Source: CAVRCT01 sp963719645 (GTDB lineage Bacteria; Pseudomonadota; Gammaproteobacteria; DSM-16500). From it: a DNA stretch of 64,000 nt. Positions 10,975 through 19,535 of the stretch are shown here, piece by piece (the first letter of the stretch is position 1; every line of letters starts with the position of its first letter). Position numbers and translations under genes: made by a program. The stretch covers positions 24,669 through 88,668 of the forward strand of contig CAVRCT010000004.1 in the NCBI GenBank assembly GCA_963719645.1, read 5' to 3'. The notes beneath the pieces are model-generated. The model saw nothing but the letters and a program-made list of their open reading frames with translations. It did no database searches and was not told the origin of the DNA.

Positions 10975-12648
10975 ATGTTAAATCATCTCTTGATTAAAAA
11001 TTTAGTGACTATCCAAGAATTAAATTTAGAACTGCAATCAGGTACCACCGTCATCACCGGTGAAACCGGTGCAGGTAAATCGATTTTGATTGATGCCATT
11101 GAACTGGCTCTCGGAGATCGCGCCACCACGGATGTGATTCGCACGGGTCAAGATAAAGTGGATATCAGCATCAATTTTGACTTAACCCAGTTGCCAGAGG
11201 CGCGGGCTTGGTTAAAAAGCTATGATTTAGAGAGCGAAACAGGTGACTGCATCATTCGCAGAACCATTAGCAAAGATGGTCGTTCCAGAAGTTTTATTAA
11301 TGGCATGCCAACGACTTTACAACCGTTACGTGAATTAAGTGAAAAATTAATTAATATTCACGGTCAACATGAGCATCAAGCATTGTTAAAATCCGACATG
11401 CAGCGGATTTTATTGGATCGTTATGCAAAGCACCCTCTTTTAGTCGATGAAGTGGCGGCACTGGCTGAAGAATGGCAAGCTCTCACGAAAGAAATGCATG
11501 AACTACGCACCTTAACAGAAGAACGCAATCAACGCGGAGAATTTTTAAATTTTCAATTACAGGAATTACAAAACTTAAATTTAACGCCCGATGAATTTAA
11601 TCAATTGGATTTAGAACATAAGCAATTAGCGCACGCCGGTGAATTGCTGCAAAATATTAATTTCAGTTTGAATTGTTTAGCAGAAAATGAAGAAACCAAT
11701 GCGCTCGCAAGTTTGCACCAAGCGATTCAATCATTGGAAGCCGTACAACGCGTTAATCCCAAAATTACTGACTGGGTTGCATCGTTAAAAAGCGCCATGA
11801 TTATCATCAGCGATACCGAAGATGATTTGCATCGTTATTTAGAAAGTGTCGATTTAGATCCCGCACGTTTACAATGGTTAGAGCAACGCATTGGGACGTT
11901 ATTTGATACCGCACGAAAACACAAAGTTGCACCGCATGAATTATATGACTTACAGCAAAAAATCGCGGCGGAATTAAAAGCCTTGGTCACCAGCGACGAA
12001 CGATTGCTGGAATTAAAACAGAAGCAACAAGCGATAGAAAAAAATTATCAGATCGTTGCAACAAAACTCTCAGAGAGTCGTAAAAAAGCAGGTAAAAAAA
12101 TCAGCGCAGAAATTACGAAAGTGATCCGCGAATTGTCCATGCCAAATGGTGAATTTTTTCTGCTGCTTGAACCCGAAAAATCGACTGCATTATCCGTACA
12201 TGGTTTAGAGAAAATTTATTTTCAAATTAAAACCAACGCGGGACAAACGCCACAATTGTTAACTAAAATCGCTTCCGGCGGTGAATTATCGCGAATTAGT
12301 TTAGCGATTCACATGGCAACTGCTGAGCAGCATACAACGCCTTCGTTAATCTTTGATGAGGTTGATGTAGGAATTGGTGGCGGCACCGCAGAAATTGTCG
12401 GTAAATTATTGCGTCGACTCGGTGAAACGCATCAAATTCTGTGTATCACCCACTCGCCTCAAGTGGCTTCTCAAGGACATCATCATCTACAAGTTGCGAA
12501 AACCAGCGATAAACAATCGACTCTGACGCATGTGCAGCCGCTTGAAACCTCCGAAAAAATTGCTGAAATTGCGAGAATGTTAGGGGGTGTGGCATTGACG
12601 CAAAAGACATTGGAGCATGCGAGAGAAATGGTAGAGAGTGTTAGTTAG
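10975..12648 (+). CDS. recN: RecN, SMC-like DNA repair ATPase
   Basis: RecN is an SMC-family protein that helps double-strand break repair. The 557-residue frame has the Walker A GETGAGKSILIDAIELALG near residue 25-45, long coiled coils in the middle, the ABC signature ASGGELSRISLAIHMA and Walker B PSLIFDEVDVGIGG, followed by HQILCITHSPQVAS. It follows nadK closely. Palindromic repeats lie downstream. Confidence 0.96.
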   Translation: MLNHLLIKNLVTIQELNLELQSGTTVITGETGAGKSILIDAIELALGDRATTDVIRTGQDKVDISINFDLTQLPEARAWLKSYDLESETGDCIIRRTISKDGRSRSFINGMPTTLQPLRELSEKLINIHGQHEHQALLKSDMQRILLDRYAKHPLLVDEVAALAEEWQALTKEMHELRTLTEERNQRGEFLNFQLQELQNLNLTPDEFNQLDLEHKQLAHAGELLQNINFSLNCLAENEETNALASLHQAIQSLEAVQRVNPKITDWVASLKSAMIIISDTEDDLHRYLESVDLDPARLQWLEQRIGTLFDTARKHKVAPHELYDLQQKIAAELKALVTSDERLLELKQKQQAIEKNYQIVATKLSESRKKAGKKISAEITKVIRELSMPNGEFFLLLEPEKSTALSVHGLEKIYFQIKTNAGQTPQLLTKIASGGELSRISLAIHMATAEQHTTPSLIFDEVDVGIGGGTAEIVGKLLRRLGETHQILCITHSPQVASQGHHHLQVAKTSDKQSTLTHVQPLETSEKIAEIARMLGGVALTQKTLEHAREMVESVS

Positions 12649-12702
12649 AACAATAAGAACTTATTTTTATACCTCCCCTTGCTCCCCCTTTTTTAAAGAG
12701 CG

Positions 12703-12793
12703 TTGTCGCGTAATTCACGGTGTCAGCTTAGTGTCGTGCCAGCGTGCTTTTAGCTGGCACGACACTAAGCTGACACCGTGAATTATGCAACAA
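12703..12793. repeat. Long palindrome: family A frame with a different core
   Basis: Inverted repeat with 41-bp arms (12703-12743 and 12753-12793). The outer ends TTGTCGCGTAATTC and GAATTATGCAACAA match the frame of the element at 70-212, but the stem between them starts CACGGTGTCAGCTTAG and is unrelated to the CGTCATTGCGAG core. It occupies the gap between recN and the next gene and may also terminate recN transcription. Confidence 0.85.
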
Positions 12794-12924
12794 TACCTTT
12801 TCAAAGTGGGAACAAGAGATTTGTATAAAAACTTTTTCCCAATCTTTTTTCTACTACTTAATGCTCCGTTAAGGTTCACCTCGTTAAAATGAAGCCCTTT
12901 AAACAACCATAAAGGGTTAACTCG

Positions 12925-13941
12925 ATGGGTTCAGCACACCAAGCATATGAAGTAAAAGTCGAAAATACTACGGATTTTCCAGTAAATTCAGTGGCAGTCG
13001 GCAATTATCGAGTTGCATTTACCCACGATACACTTTATATCTCAGGCAAAAAATCGAATGAAGTCCAAAAATTCCCATTAACTTTTCAGATAAAAGATAA
13101 TGCAAAACCTGAATTCATAGGCCAGCCAATTCTCTGCGGTAGTCATCGAATCGCTGCAATGTGTGGCTATTATCAAAATAATAAACTCTGTTACGAAATA
13201 GTTATCTTTAATTGCACTACGAAAAAAATAACTCAGATTCCATGCACACACCCTTTCGTCAGTAAAAAAAATGATGAGAAAGCGTCTATGTCAGCTATTT
13301 CTTCTTTCCATTTTTGTAAAAAAGACCATGAAGAATACTTAGCTTGGTTTGATCAATATGATTTAGATGATTTTAATTGCAAAGATGCTCACGATAATCT
13401 TTATGCACGAACCATTTATGTATTAAATATAAAAAATAACAAACTAGCCACTTATCCATTAACAAAATCAGATCCTCTATTTAATTCATTTTGTTTATTA
13501 GATGCAGAAAATATTGTGACTGCTCGCGCGTATCAGAAAGACAACTTAAATTTAACTGGCAATGTCTACAAATGTAAATTAAACACGCTCGAATCAGGGA
13601 GAGAATTTTTTGAAGATGCGCCTACATTAACAGATCGCCAACCTCTCGGCACCATTCAGTCTTCAGATATTAGGATGCAACAAAGTAGAGAAGGCTCAGT
13701 GTTAATTTCTGCATATGCAAAGGGTGCCTTAGCTGCAACCTATATCGCTCGTGAAGAGCGCATTGGCACTGAGGTCACTTCTGAATTAAAAGATGCAGAG
13801 TATTACTATAAAGGCTTGAAACCCGACTCCCAGGTCACACCCTCTTCTTTTTTTATTTATCCTGAGAGAGTCGAACCTTTAATAACACGCAAACCGATTT
13901 ATCAGTTTCAATTAGGTGCTCCATCGTCTAAATGCGGGTAA
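12925..13941 (+). CDS. Hypothetical protein, beta-rich, possible propeller
   Basis: I do not recognise this 338-residue protein. The ATG follows AAAGGG eight bases upstream. The sequence is rich in short beta-type segments separated by turns (for example YRVAFTHDTLYISG, RIAAMCGYY and RTIYVLNIKNNKLATYP), which would suit a beta-propeller-like fold, but no repeat is regular enough to prove it. No signal peptide or membrane segment is visible. It ends 1 bp before the convergent fur gene. A secreted or cytoplasmic lineage-specific protein are both possible. Confidence 0.6.
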   Translation: MGSAHQAYEVKVENTTDFPVNSVAVGNYRVAFTHDTLYISGKKSNEVQKFPLTFQIKDNAKPEFIGQPILCGSHRIAAMCGYYQNNKLCYEIVIFNCTTKKITQIPCTHPFVSKKNDEKASMSAISSFHFCKKDHEEYLAWFDQYDLDDFNCKDAHDNLYARTIYVLNIKNNKLATYPLTKSDPLFNSFCLLDAENIVTARAYQKDNLNLTGNVYKCKLNTLESGREFFEDAPTLTDRQPLGTIQSSDIRMQQSREGSVLISAYAKGALAATYIAREERIGTEVTSELKDAEYYYKGLKPDSQVTPSSFFIYPERVEPLITRKPIYQFQLGAPSSKCG

Positions 13942-13942
13942 C

Positions 13943-14356
13943 TCATTTTTTCTGACATCGCCGACAGATGCCATAAATATTTAAACTATGGTCGGTAATC
14001 ATAAAGCCTTTTTCCTCTGCGACTTCACTCTGGCGCTGCTCAATCACCGAATCCAGAAACTCCTCAACGCCGCCGCATTTGACACAAACCAGATGATCAT
14101 GATGCGCACCATGATCTAATTCAAACACAGATCGTCCTTCTTCAAAATGATGTCTAACCACTAATCCCGCTTCTTCAAATTGCGTTAATACACGATAAAC
14201 GGTCGCTAAACCTATATCATCCCCTGACTCCAATAAAATACGATAAATATCTTCTGCACTGAGATGGAGGGTTTTTTCTTTTTCTAGAATTTCCAGAATC
14301 TTAACGCGAGGCAAGGTGATCTTCAGACCTGCTTTTTTCAAATCGTTGTTATCCAA
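13943..14356 (-). CDS. fur: Fur, ferric uptake regulator
   Basis: Fur binds ferrous iron and represses iron-uptake genes. The intact 137-residue protein has the N-terminal winged helix (KAGLKITLPRVKILEIL and GLATVYRVLTQFEEAGL), the metal-binding HHFEEGRSVFEL and HHDHLVCVKCG with its CxxC, and a second C-terminal CxxC in YGICRRCQKK. It is divergent from bamE across about 100 bp, an arrangement often seen in this class. Confidence 0.96.
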   Translation of the reverse strand: MDNNDLKKAGLKITLPRVKILEILEKEKTLHLSAEDIYRILLESGDDIGLATVYRVLTQFEEAGLVVRHHFEEGRSVFELDHGAHHDHLVCVKCGGVEEFLDSVIEQRQSEVAEEKGFMITDHSLNIYGICRRCQKK

Positions 14357-14464
14357 CTTTCAACTCCTTTGAACGTGATGAGTTAAGCATATTAACAGGT
14401 TACAAAAGGCGTGGAAATAAGTTATGATTTCGCCTCTTTCAATCACAATGAGATGGACAATACT

Positions 14465-14779
14465 ATGCGAATGCTACTGGCCGCGCTTACTTTATCGCTT
14501 CTTTTAACGGGTTGCATTACCCGAATGGATATTGAGCAAGGGAATATTTTACCCGAAGACCTGGTTCATAAAATTCACCCTGGGATGAGCGAAGAACAAG
14601 TGAAAAACGTGCTAGGCAATCCTGTGTTAGTTAACACCTTTAATAATAATCGCTTAGATTATGTCTACACCTACCGCCCTGGTCATGCTGAAATGACGGA
14701 AAAATATATGACATTGACGTTTAGAAATCATCGATTAACAAAAATTGATGGGAATTTGTATTCGACGTTTATGAAATAA
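14465..14779 (+). CDS. bamE: BamE (SmpA), outer-membrane assembly lipoprotein
   Basis: BamE is a small lipoprotein of the BAM complex that inserts outer-membrane proteins. The chosen start gives MRMLLAALTLSLLLTGC, a lipoprotein signal with lipobox LLTGC. The mature part has the BamE hallmarks IHPGMSEEQVKNVLGNP and YVYTYRPGH, then LTLTFRNHRLTKIDGN. An in-frame ATG at 14453 is an alternative start. The repaired length of about 104 residues is normal. Confidence 0.9.
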   Translation: MRMLLAALTLSLLLTGCITRMDIEQGNILPEDLVHKIHPGMSEEQVKNVLGNPVLVNTFNNNRLDYVYTYRPGHAEMTEKYMTLTFRNHRLTKIDGNLYSTFMK

Positions 14780-14787
14780 TAAGAAAT

Positions 14788-14909
14788 ACCTGTCATTCTG
14801 GACGCCCAAGAAAAAGCTGTCATCCTGGGCGCTTTAGAAAGGTCTGTCATCCTGAGTGCTTAAGAAAGGGCTGTCATCCTGAGCGCTTTTCGCCCCGAAG
14901 GATCTCCCT
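14788..14909. repeat. Short interspersed repeats after bamE
   Basis: Four diverged units of the kind CTGTCATCCTGAGTGCTT follow one another and end in the GAAGGATC segment. They are the reverse orientation of the main cluster at 255-420. The stretch between bamE and rnfH holds nothing else recognisable. Confidence 0.75.
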
Positions 14910-14955
14910 ATGAAGCAGTGAAATGCTTAAGAATATTCCTCAAGAGGTATCTCCG

Positions 14956-15240
14956 TCACTTCCTTTTAGCCCGCGCCCGCCTAGCCTCCTTCGGATCAAT
15001 CACCAATTTCCGATAAATCTCAATCCTATCCCCTTCCTGCACGCAATCCGCTAACTTTTTAATTTTCCCAAAAACACCCACTTTCTGCTGCGTCAAATCG
15101 ATATCAGTAAATATCTCAAGCACCCCAGAACGATCAATCGCCGTCTCTAACGTACTGTTCTCAGCAACCGTCACAACAAGAATTTTCTGCTGATCCTCCA
15201 ACGCATAAGCCACTTCCACGGTAATTTCTTTAATGCCCAT
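14956..15240 (-). CDS. rnfH: RnfH family protein
   Basis: RnfH is a small ubiquitin-like-fold protein of uncertain role, usually next to ratA. Starting at 15240 the protein begins MGIKEITVEVAYALEDQQ and contains RSGVLEIF, KVGVFGK and GDRIEIYRKLVIDPKEARR, the family hallmarks, with a basic tail. It overlaps the end of ratA by 11 bp, so the two are co-translated. Confidence 0.92.
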   Translation of the reverse strand: MGIKEITVEVAYALEDQQKILVVTVAENSTLETAIDRSGVLEIFTDIDLTQQKVGVFGKIKKLADCVQEGDRIEIYRKLVIDPKEARRARAKRK

Positions 15241-15664
15241 AAACTTCCACAGCACGCGTACAAAACGCTTCAACTAATGAATTCGCAATATGATGAAAAA
15301 TCGGCTGGAAAATTTTATCGACAATATGGCCCGTTAATTCAAATTCTAAGTTTAAATTGACTTTGCAACCTTGATCACCCAACTGCAAAAAACTCCAATG
15401 CCCCTCCAAGTGACGAAAAGGGCCTTGCACTAATTTAATATCCATTCGGTCAAAAGGCTTTAAAACATTACGTGTTGTGAATGTTTTATGAATGCCAGAC
15501 CAAACAATTTCAACTGACGCCTGGATTTCTTCATTTGACCGTGAAATCACTTCACTGGAACGACACCAAGGCAAAAATCGCGGATAATCCTCGATATTAT
15601 TCACTAATTCAAACATTTGACGGGCTGAAAAAGCCACTAGTGCACTGCGTTTAATAATAGTCAT
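15230..15664 (-). CDS. ratA: RatA, START-domain ribosome association protein
   Basis: RatA was described in E. coli as a factor that binds 50S subunits and hinders 70S association, and it is homologous to the coenzyme-Q-binding Coq10 family. The 144-residue frame shows RSALVAFSARQMFELVNNIE, YPRFLPWCRSSEV and the C-terminal ANSLVEAFCTRAVEVYG. It is divergent from smpB, the usual arrangement. Confidence 0.93.
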   Translation of the reverse strand: MTIIKRSALVAFSARQMFELVNNIEDYPRFLPWCRSSEVISRSNEEIQASVEIVWSGIHKTFTTRNVLKPFDRMDIKLVQGPFRHLEGHWSFLQLGDQGCKVNLNLEFELTGHIVDKIFQPIFHHIANSLVEAFCTRAVEVYGH

Positions 15665-15709
15665 CGTCTACTCTATTCTTTTTAAGATTCCGGTATTATA
15701 CTCCAGCCC

Positions 15710-16180
15710 ATGAAGCAGAAACAAAACACAAATGAAAATATTGCCGTTAATCGCAAAGCCCTGCATGAATATAGCATCGAAGAGCGCTTTGAAACCGGTA
15801 TTGTTCTGGAAGGCTGGGAAGTCAAGAGTTTACGCGCCGGCAAGACTCAGCTCGACCAAAGTTACGTGATTGTCAAACATGGCGAAGCTTGGCTATTTGG
15901 CTCCCAAATCACGCCATTACAAACTGCCTCAACCCACATTAACCCCGACCCGCGACGCACTCGTAAACTATTAATGCATAAAGTGGAGTTAGATCGCTTA
16001 ATTGGCAATGTTGAACGCAAAGGCTATACATTGATTCCCTTGTCGCTCTATTGGAAAGGCAAACACATCAAATTACAAATTGGTTTAGCCAAAGGGAAAA
16101 AGGATCACGATAAACGCGCGACTGAAAAAGAACGTGATTGGCAACGCCAAAAGCAACGAATTCTAAAAGATCATACATAA
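15710..16180 (+). CDS. smpB: SmpB, tmRNA-binding protein
   Basis: SmpB delivers tmRNA to stalled ribosomes for trans-translation. The intact 156-residue protein has NRKALHEYSIEERFETGIVL, GWEVKSLRAGKTQLDQSYV, the HINPDPRRTRKLLMHK segment and the basic C-terminal tail KKDHDKRATEKERDWQRQK. The ssrA gene lies less than 1 kb downstream on the same strand. Confidence 0.96.
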   Translation: MKQKQNTNENIAVNRKALHEYSIEERFETGIVLEGWEVKSLRAGKTQLDQSYVIVKHGEAWLFGSQITPLQTASTHINPDPRRTRKLLMHKVELDRLIGNVERKGYTLIPLSLYWKGKHIKLQIGLAKGKKDHDKRATEKERDWQRQKQRILKDHT

Positions 16181-16233
16181 ATATAAGCCAAGCCTCACTC
16201 AACGACAAACATCTAACGAGCAAGGAGAAGAAA

Positions 16234-17076
16234 ATGAAACAGGGTATCAGTCATTTTACACCTGAACACATGGATGCAACGGCCGACGATTTAGCTGGAA
16301 ATGACGGCATTGGTCGCTATGTTTTATTACCTGGCTCTGACGGTCGCGCAAAACACATTGCGCAACATTTTAAAAATAGTTCGGTTAAAAAACACGAACG
16401 GGGTCATCATTTATATCTCGGCACGCTCTCTGATGGAAATAAAAAAATTGATGTCGCAACAATTTCAAGCGGCATGGGTTGTCCCAGTATGGAAATTATT
16501 TTGCATGAATTATATCACTTAGGTGCAAAACGATTTTTGCGTGTTGGCACCGCTGGCACGTTGCAGCCTGATTGGATCAGGACGGGTAGCATTGTCAATG
16601 TGCAAGCCTCTGTTCGAGATGATGGCACATCACAGCATTATGCACCGGTAGAAGTGCCTGCGATTGCATCGTTGGAATTTATTTCTTCTATTGTTTTAGC
16701 GGCTGGAAAATTAAATTTCGACAATGTTTTTACGGGGACGGTACATTGCAAAAGTTCGCTCTATGCACGCGAAATGTCTGCAGGTCCTCGAACATCTGAG
16801 AATCAAGCTTATTTAAAATTATTGGCTGAATCAGGTGTTTTAGCCACCGAGATGGAAACAGCGACCTTATTTATTCAATCGCAGTTGTATAACCATCAAT
16901 CCATGCAACAAACTCATTCGCACCAGAACCATGTCTTAGCTGGTGCCATTTTAGCGATTGTTGGCCCACACGGTCGTTTTGAGACGTCACCTGCTGGCGA
17001 TTTAGCCATTCAACATTCCATTGAGCTAGCCCTAGAAACAATAAAAATCCTTGCATCTCAAGAGCTTGTGAGTTAG
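16234..17076 (+). CDS. Uridine phosphorylase-like nucleoside phosphorylase
   Basis: Member of the PNP/UDP phosphorylase family, which splits nucleosides with phosphate into base and ribose-1-phosphate. The start at 16234 follows a strong AAGGAGAAG site. YVLLPGSDGRAKHIAQHF, SGMGCPSMEIILHELYHLG, RVGTAGTLQPDWIRTGSIV and the late EMETATLF motif are typical of the uridine phosphorylase branch. It lies between smpB and ssrA. Exact nucleoside preference cannot be read from the sequence. Confidence 0.85.
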   Translation: MKQGISHFTPEHMDATADDLAGNDGIGRYVLLPGSDGRAKHIAQHFKNSSVKKHERGHHLYLGTLSDGNKKIDVATISSGMGCPSMEIILHELYHLGAKRFLRVGTAGTLQPDWIRTGSIVNVQASVRDDGTSQHYAPVEVPAIASLEFISSIVLAAGKLNFDNVFTGTVHCKSSLYAREMSAGPRTSENQAYLKLLAESGVLATEMETATLFIQSQLYNHQSMQQTHSHQNHVLAGAILAIVGPHGRFETSPAGDLAIQHSIELALETIKILASQELVS

Positions 17077-17115
17077 CCTATCAGCCCTCGTTGAAAAATG
17101 TATTATACTTTTACT

Positions 17116-17495
17116 GGGGGCGACCTGGTTTCGACGTGGGTTGCGACACTAGAGGGGCATGTCGAGGATTGTAGCTCACCTCGTAAAACACGTTACAACA
17201 ATATAGTCGCAGAATCATCTAACGACTCTTTCTACGCAGCAGCAGTAGCTGCCTAGTAGAACCTCTCACCGGTTGTGCTTATACGACCGGAGTTTGCTAA
17301 AACAAACTATGAGGGGCCATATCATATAAGATCGCAGCAACGTTCGCCCAAGACCGCGCTGTTAAATCCAAACGGGATCGCTGCTTAATCACCCTGCCGA
17401 TTGGGGGATGAGTGGTTAAATTAAAGAATCGGATACACATGTAGTTCCCAACGGTTTAGAACTTGCGGACGCGGGTTCAATTCCCGCCGCCTCCA
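17116..17495 (+). ncRNA. ssrA: tmRNA (SsrA)
   Basis: The gene opens GGGGGCGACCTGGTTTCGAC and ends GCGGGTTCAATTCCCGCCGC then CTCCA, forming the tRNA-like half with the T-arm. The reading frame for the tag starts at the resume codon GCA and encodes AESSNDSFYAAAVAA before a TAG. The variant tag end AVAA replaces the usual ALAA. Upstream TATTATAC near 17101 could be part of its promoter. Its 3' end is the anchor for the accessory island: parts of the final T-arm are copied at four later places in the window. Confidence 0.97.
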
Positions 17496-17508
17496 CTTTT
17501 ACAGCATC

Positions 17509-17532
17509 CCAAGACTTCCGAATAAGTCTTGG
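17509..17532 (+). terminator. Hairpin downstream of tmRNA
   Basis: CCAAGACTT, a six-base loop CCGAAT, and AAGTCTTGG form a perfect 9-bp stem 14 bases after the tmRNA end. There is no T run, so it may be a processing or Rho-linked structure rather than a simple terminator. A second copy with compensating stem changes lies at 42458-42481 at the far end of the island. Confidence 0.5.
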
Positions 17533-17586
17533 AGCCCTTGTCAGATGAGGGTTAGTCTTTGATTTACAAGATAACTTTCAAATAGT

Positions 17587-17656
17587 GATATCTATAGATG
17601 CCAATTCTATATTGATATCTATAGATATCATGTTATAATTGGTATCTATAGATATC
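17587..17656 (+). promoter_or_regulatory. Three palindromic operators, 27-bp spacing (Hip locus 1)
   Basis: Three copies of a 16-bp palindrome start at 17587, 17614 and 17641, exactly 27 bp apart. The middle copy is perfect (GATATCTATAGATATC), and the outer two differ at one or two bases. The last ends 18 bp before the kinase ATG. The HTH in the second gene of the operon is the obvious candidate to bind here, by analogy with HipB autoregulation. Confidence 0.75.
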
Positions 17657-17674
17657 AATTCAATGAGAGCAATC

Positions 17675-18574
17675 ATGCAGTGTCTAAAATGCCTTACCAG
17701 TCTCGATCCGAAATTTGCTTGCTACGGACTTCATCCCGAGTGTTTTAGTGAATGGTTTTCAGCGCCACATACCGCAGAATTTGCTAGCTTACAAAGAAGA
17801 TCGAGCGCATCAGACCAAAGCGTCCATTTAGCACCACAAAACACAAGCTTTTATCATGGCAAATTTAAAAAGTATTCCGCCGAACTCAACGGTCAATCCT
17901 ACATCTTAAAAATGCGACAAAATGAAGCGCCTGAAATACCCGAGGTTGAATATCTATGCAATCAGATGGGAAAATCATTAAATATACCCGTCGCAGAGTT
18001 TTATTTTATTAACTTCAATGATGACCCAACATTCGTTACCAAATCTTTTATTAACCCTAACGCACCGACTGATCTCCAACCTATCTATCGCTTCAGATCC
18101 GATGATCAACATAGCTGCGAAGGTATCATTCGAGTTCTAATTGATAAAACCCAGCGACCCTATGATATTAAGATATTTATTAGAACAGTTTTATTTGATG
18201 CACTCATTGGGAACCACGATCGCCACGGGAGAAATTTAGCATTCATTATAACAGCAAAAAATACGATACTTTCGCCTATTTACGACAATGTTTCATACTT
18301 AAGCCTCGAAAAAGGCAATATCCTAAAAGCAGATTTTAACCCCACAGGAAAAATTAGCACCAGCAAAACCAACGAACCCAGCATGCGTGACTATGTAAAA
18401 GAATTAAAAAAATTAGGTTACCAAACAGATATACAAGAATTTTATCAAACAATTAAAATGTCTCACCTACTTCAATTAATTGACGACAGTTTTTGCAGTC
18501 CTCTTATGAAAGATGCGATAAAGAGACTCACCGAAAAGCGTTTTATGGAGCTTGAAAATGAATTATCTAACTAA
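17675..18574 (+). CDS. HipA/HipT-like Ser/Thr kinase (Hip locus 1)
   Basis: Kinase of the HipA family, toxins that phosphorylate aminoacyl-tRNA synthetases in studied cases. The ATG at 17675 matches the start of the second copy (37185). The protein begins with a putative zinc site (C3, C6, H20, C23), then shows the ATP-lysine segment SYILKMR, the catalytic loop IGNHDRHGRN (Asp near residue 182) and the metal loop LSPIYDNVSY. It lacks the HipA N-terminal subdomain 1, which is encoded instead by the next gene, as in the HipBST type. Overlap with that gene is 17 bp. It is 300 residues long, about the size of HipT. The target is unknown. Confidence 0.82.
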   Translation: MQCLKCLTSLDPKFACYGLHPECFSEWFSAPHTAEFASLQRRSSASDQSVHLAPQNTSFYHGKFKKYSAELNGQSYILKMRQNEAPEIPEVEYLCNQMGKSLNIPVAEFYFINFNDDPTFVTKSFINPNAPTDLQPIYRFRSDDQHSCEGIIRVLIDKTQRPYDIKIFIRTVLFDALIGNHDRHGRNLAFIITAKNTILSPIYDNVSYLSLEKGNILKADFNPTGKISTSKTNEPSMRDYVKELKKLGYQTDIQEFYQTIKMSHLLQLIDDSFCSPLMKDAIKRLTEKRFMELENELSN

Positions 18575-19223
18575 GCTAGATGAAAATCGTCTGCAAATTT
18601 TTCACGAGGGTAGAAAAAGAAGGATTTTTGTTGGTGAGCTAACTTATAACAAGAAAAAGAATATTTACGAATTAAATTATGATAAAAATTACGCTAACTC
18701 AAAAAATGCTATCCCGATTAGCTCTGATCTCACTCTTTTCAAACTGAAACATCAATCTAAAAAAGGGAAGCTGTTTCCAGCATTTATTGATAGAATCCCA
18801 GAAAGAGCAAATCCAGCCTATAAAGATTATTGCATGTCACAGGGAATTTCACCCAATGAAAAAAATCCTATTCTACTACTCGGCTTCATAGGTAGACGGG
18901 GACCATCAAGTTTCATTTTCGAGCCTGTTTATCAGGCAGAATTTAGCCCCGCAGATATTGCGTCCTTACGCAAAAAACTAGGTGTTACTCAATATGATTT
19001 CGCCATGGCTTTTGATATTAATAAAATAACCTTACAAAGAATCGAATCAGGAACGAGCCAGGATGAAAACACGTTAAAGCGTATCCAAATTTTATTTTCT
19101 TTCCCAGAGGTTGCCCTTTGGCAGCTAAAACAAACGGGAGGATGGGTTCATAAAGATGTACTTAATAAATTAATTAATTATTTTTCGTATCCTGCGACTC
19201 GCCATGCGACCAAATTAATTTAG
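18558..19223 (+). CDS. HipS-like domain fused to XRE-type HTH (Hip locus 1)
   Basis: Residues 1-110 resemble the HipA N-subdomain 1 or HipS (RRIFVGELTYNKK, YELNYDKNYANSKNAIPI and PAFIDRIPERANP). Residues about 130-190 form an XRE/HipB-type helix-turn-helix (ADIASLRKKLGVTQYDFAMA and ITLQRIESG). So antitoxin parts HipS and HipB appear as one chain downstream of the kinase. The start ATG lies within the end of the kinase gene. Compared with the second copy it stops soon after the HTH (221 against 466 residues), losing a C-terminal domain. The remaining protein could still work as antitoxin and repressor. Confidence 0.75.
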   Translation: MNYLTKLDENRLQIFHEGRKRRIFVGELTYNKKKNIYELNYDKNYANSKNAIPISSDLTLFKLKHQSKKGKLFPAFIDRIPERANPAYKDYCMSQGISPNEKNPILLLGFIGRRGPSSFIFEPVYQAEFSPADIASLRKKLGVTQYDFAMAFDINKITLQRIESGTSQDENTLKRIQILFSFPEVALWQLKQTGGWVHKDVLNKLINYFSYPATRHATKLI

Positions 19224-19535
19224 CACTTTCTTTTCTGAAGAAAGAGGGTCAGAAAAAAGAGGAGCAGGCTTGATTTGTTGACTTATTGACATAACTAGTT
19301 AAATAAGTCTAAAAGTCAGGACCGGCCCTCGACATTGAAATTTAAAATACATACGACATAAATAATGGCCATTTAGAGGGTAAATGTCTTATTTTTGATC
19401 GGCAAAAAGTGGCCAATCCTGTATTGATTAGAGCAATCAAAATAAACCTAAAGAATACCTGTATCACCATAAACCAGAAATCGATATGATAGCGAAATTT
19501 TATTACCACTTATATCCAATACGAGAAACTAAGCA
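19224..19535. other. Intergenic stretch, 312 bp
   Basis: AT-rich spacer between the HipS-HTH gene and the ATPase gene. I see no gene, clear repeat or strong promoter here. It may hold remnants of the C-terminal part lost from the upstream gene, but no similarity to the long copy is visible. Confidence 0.5.
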
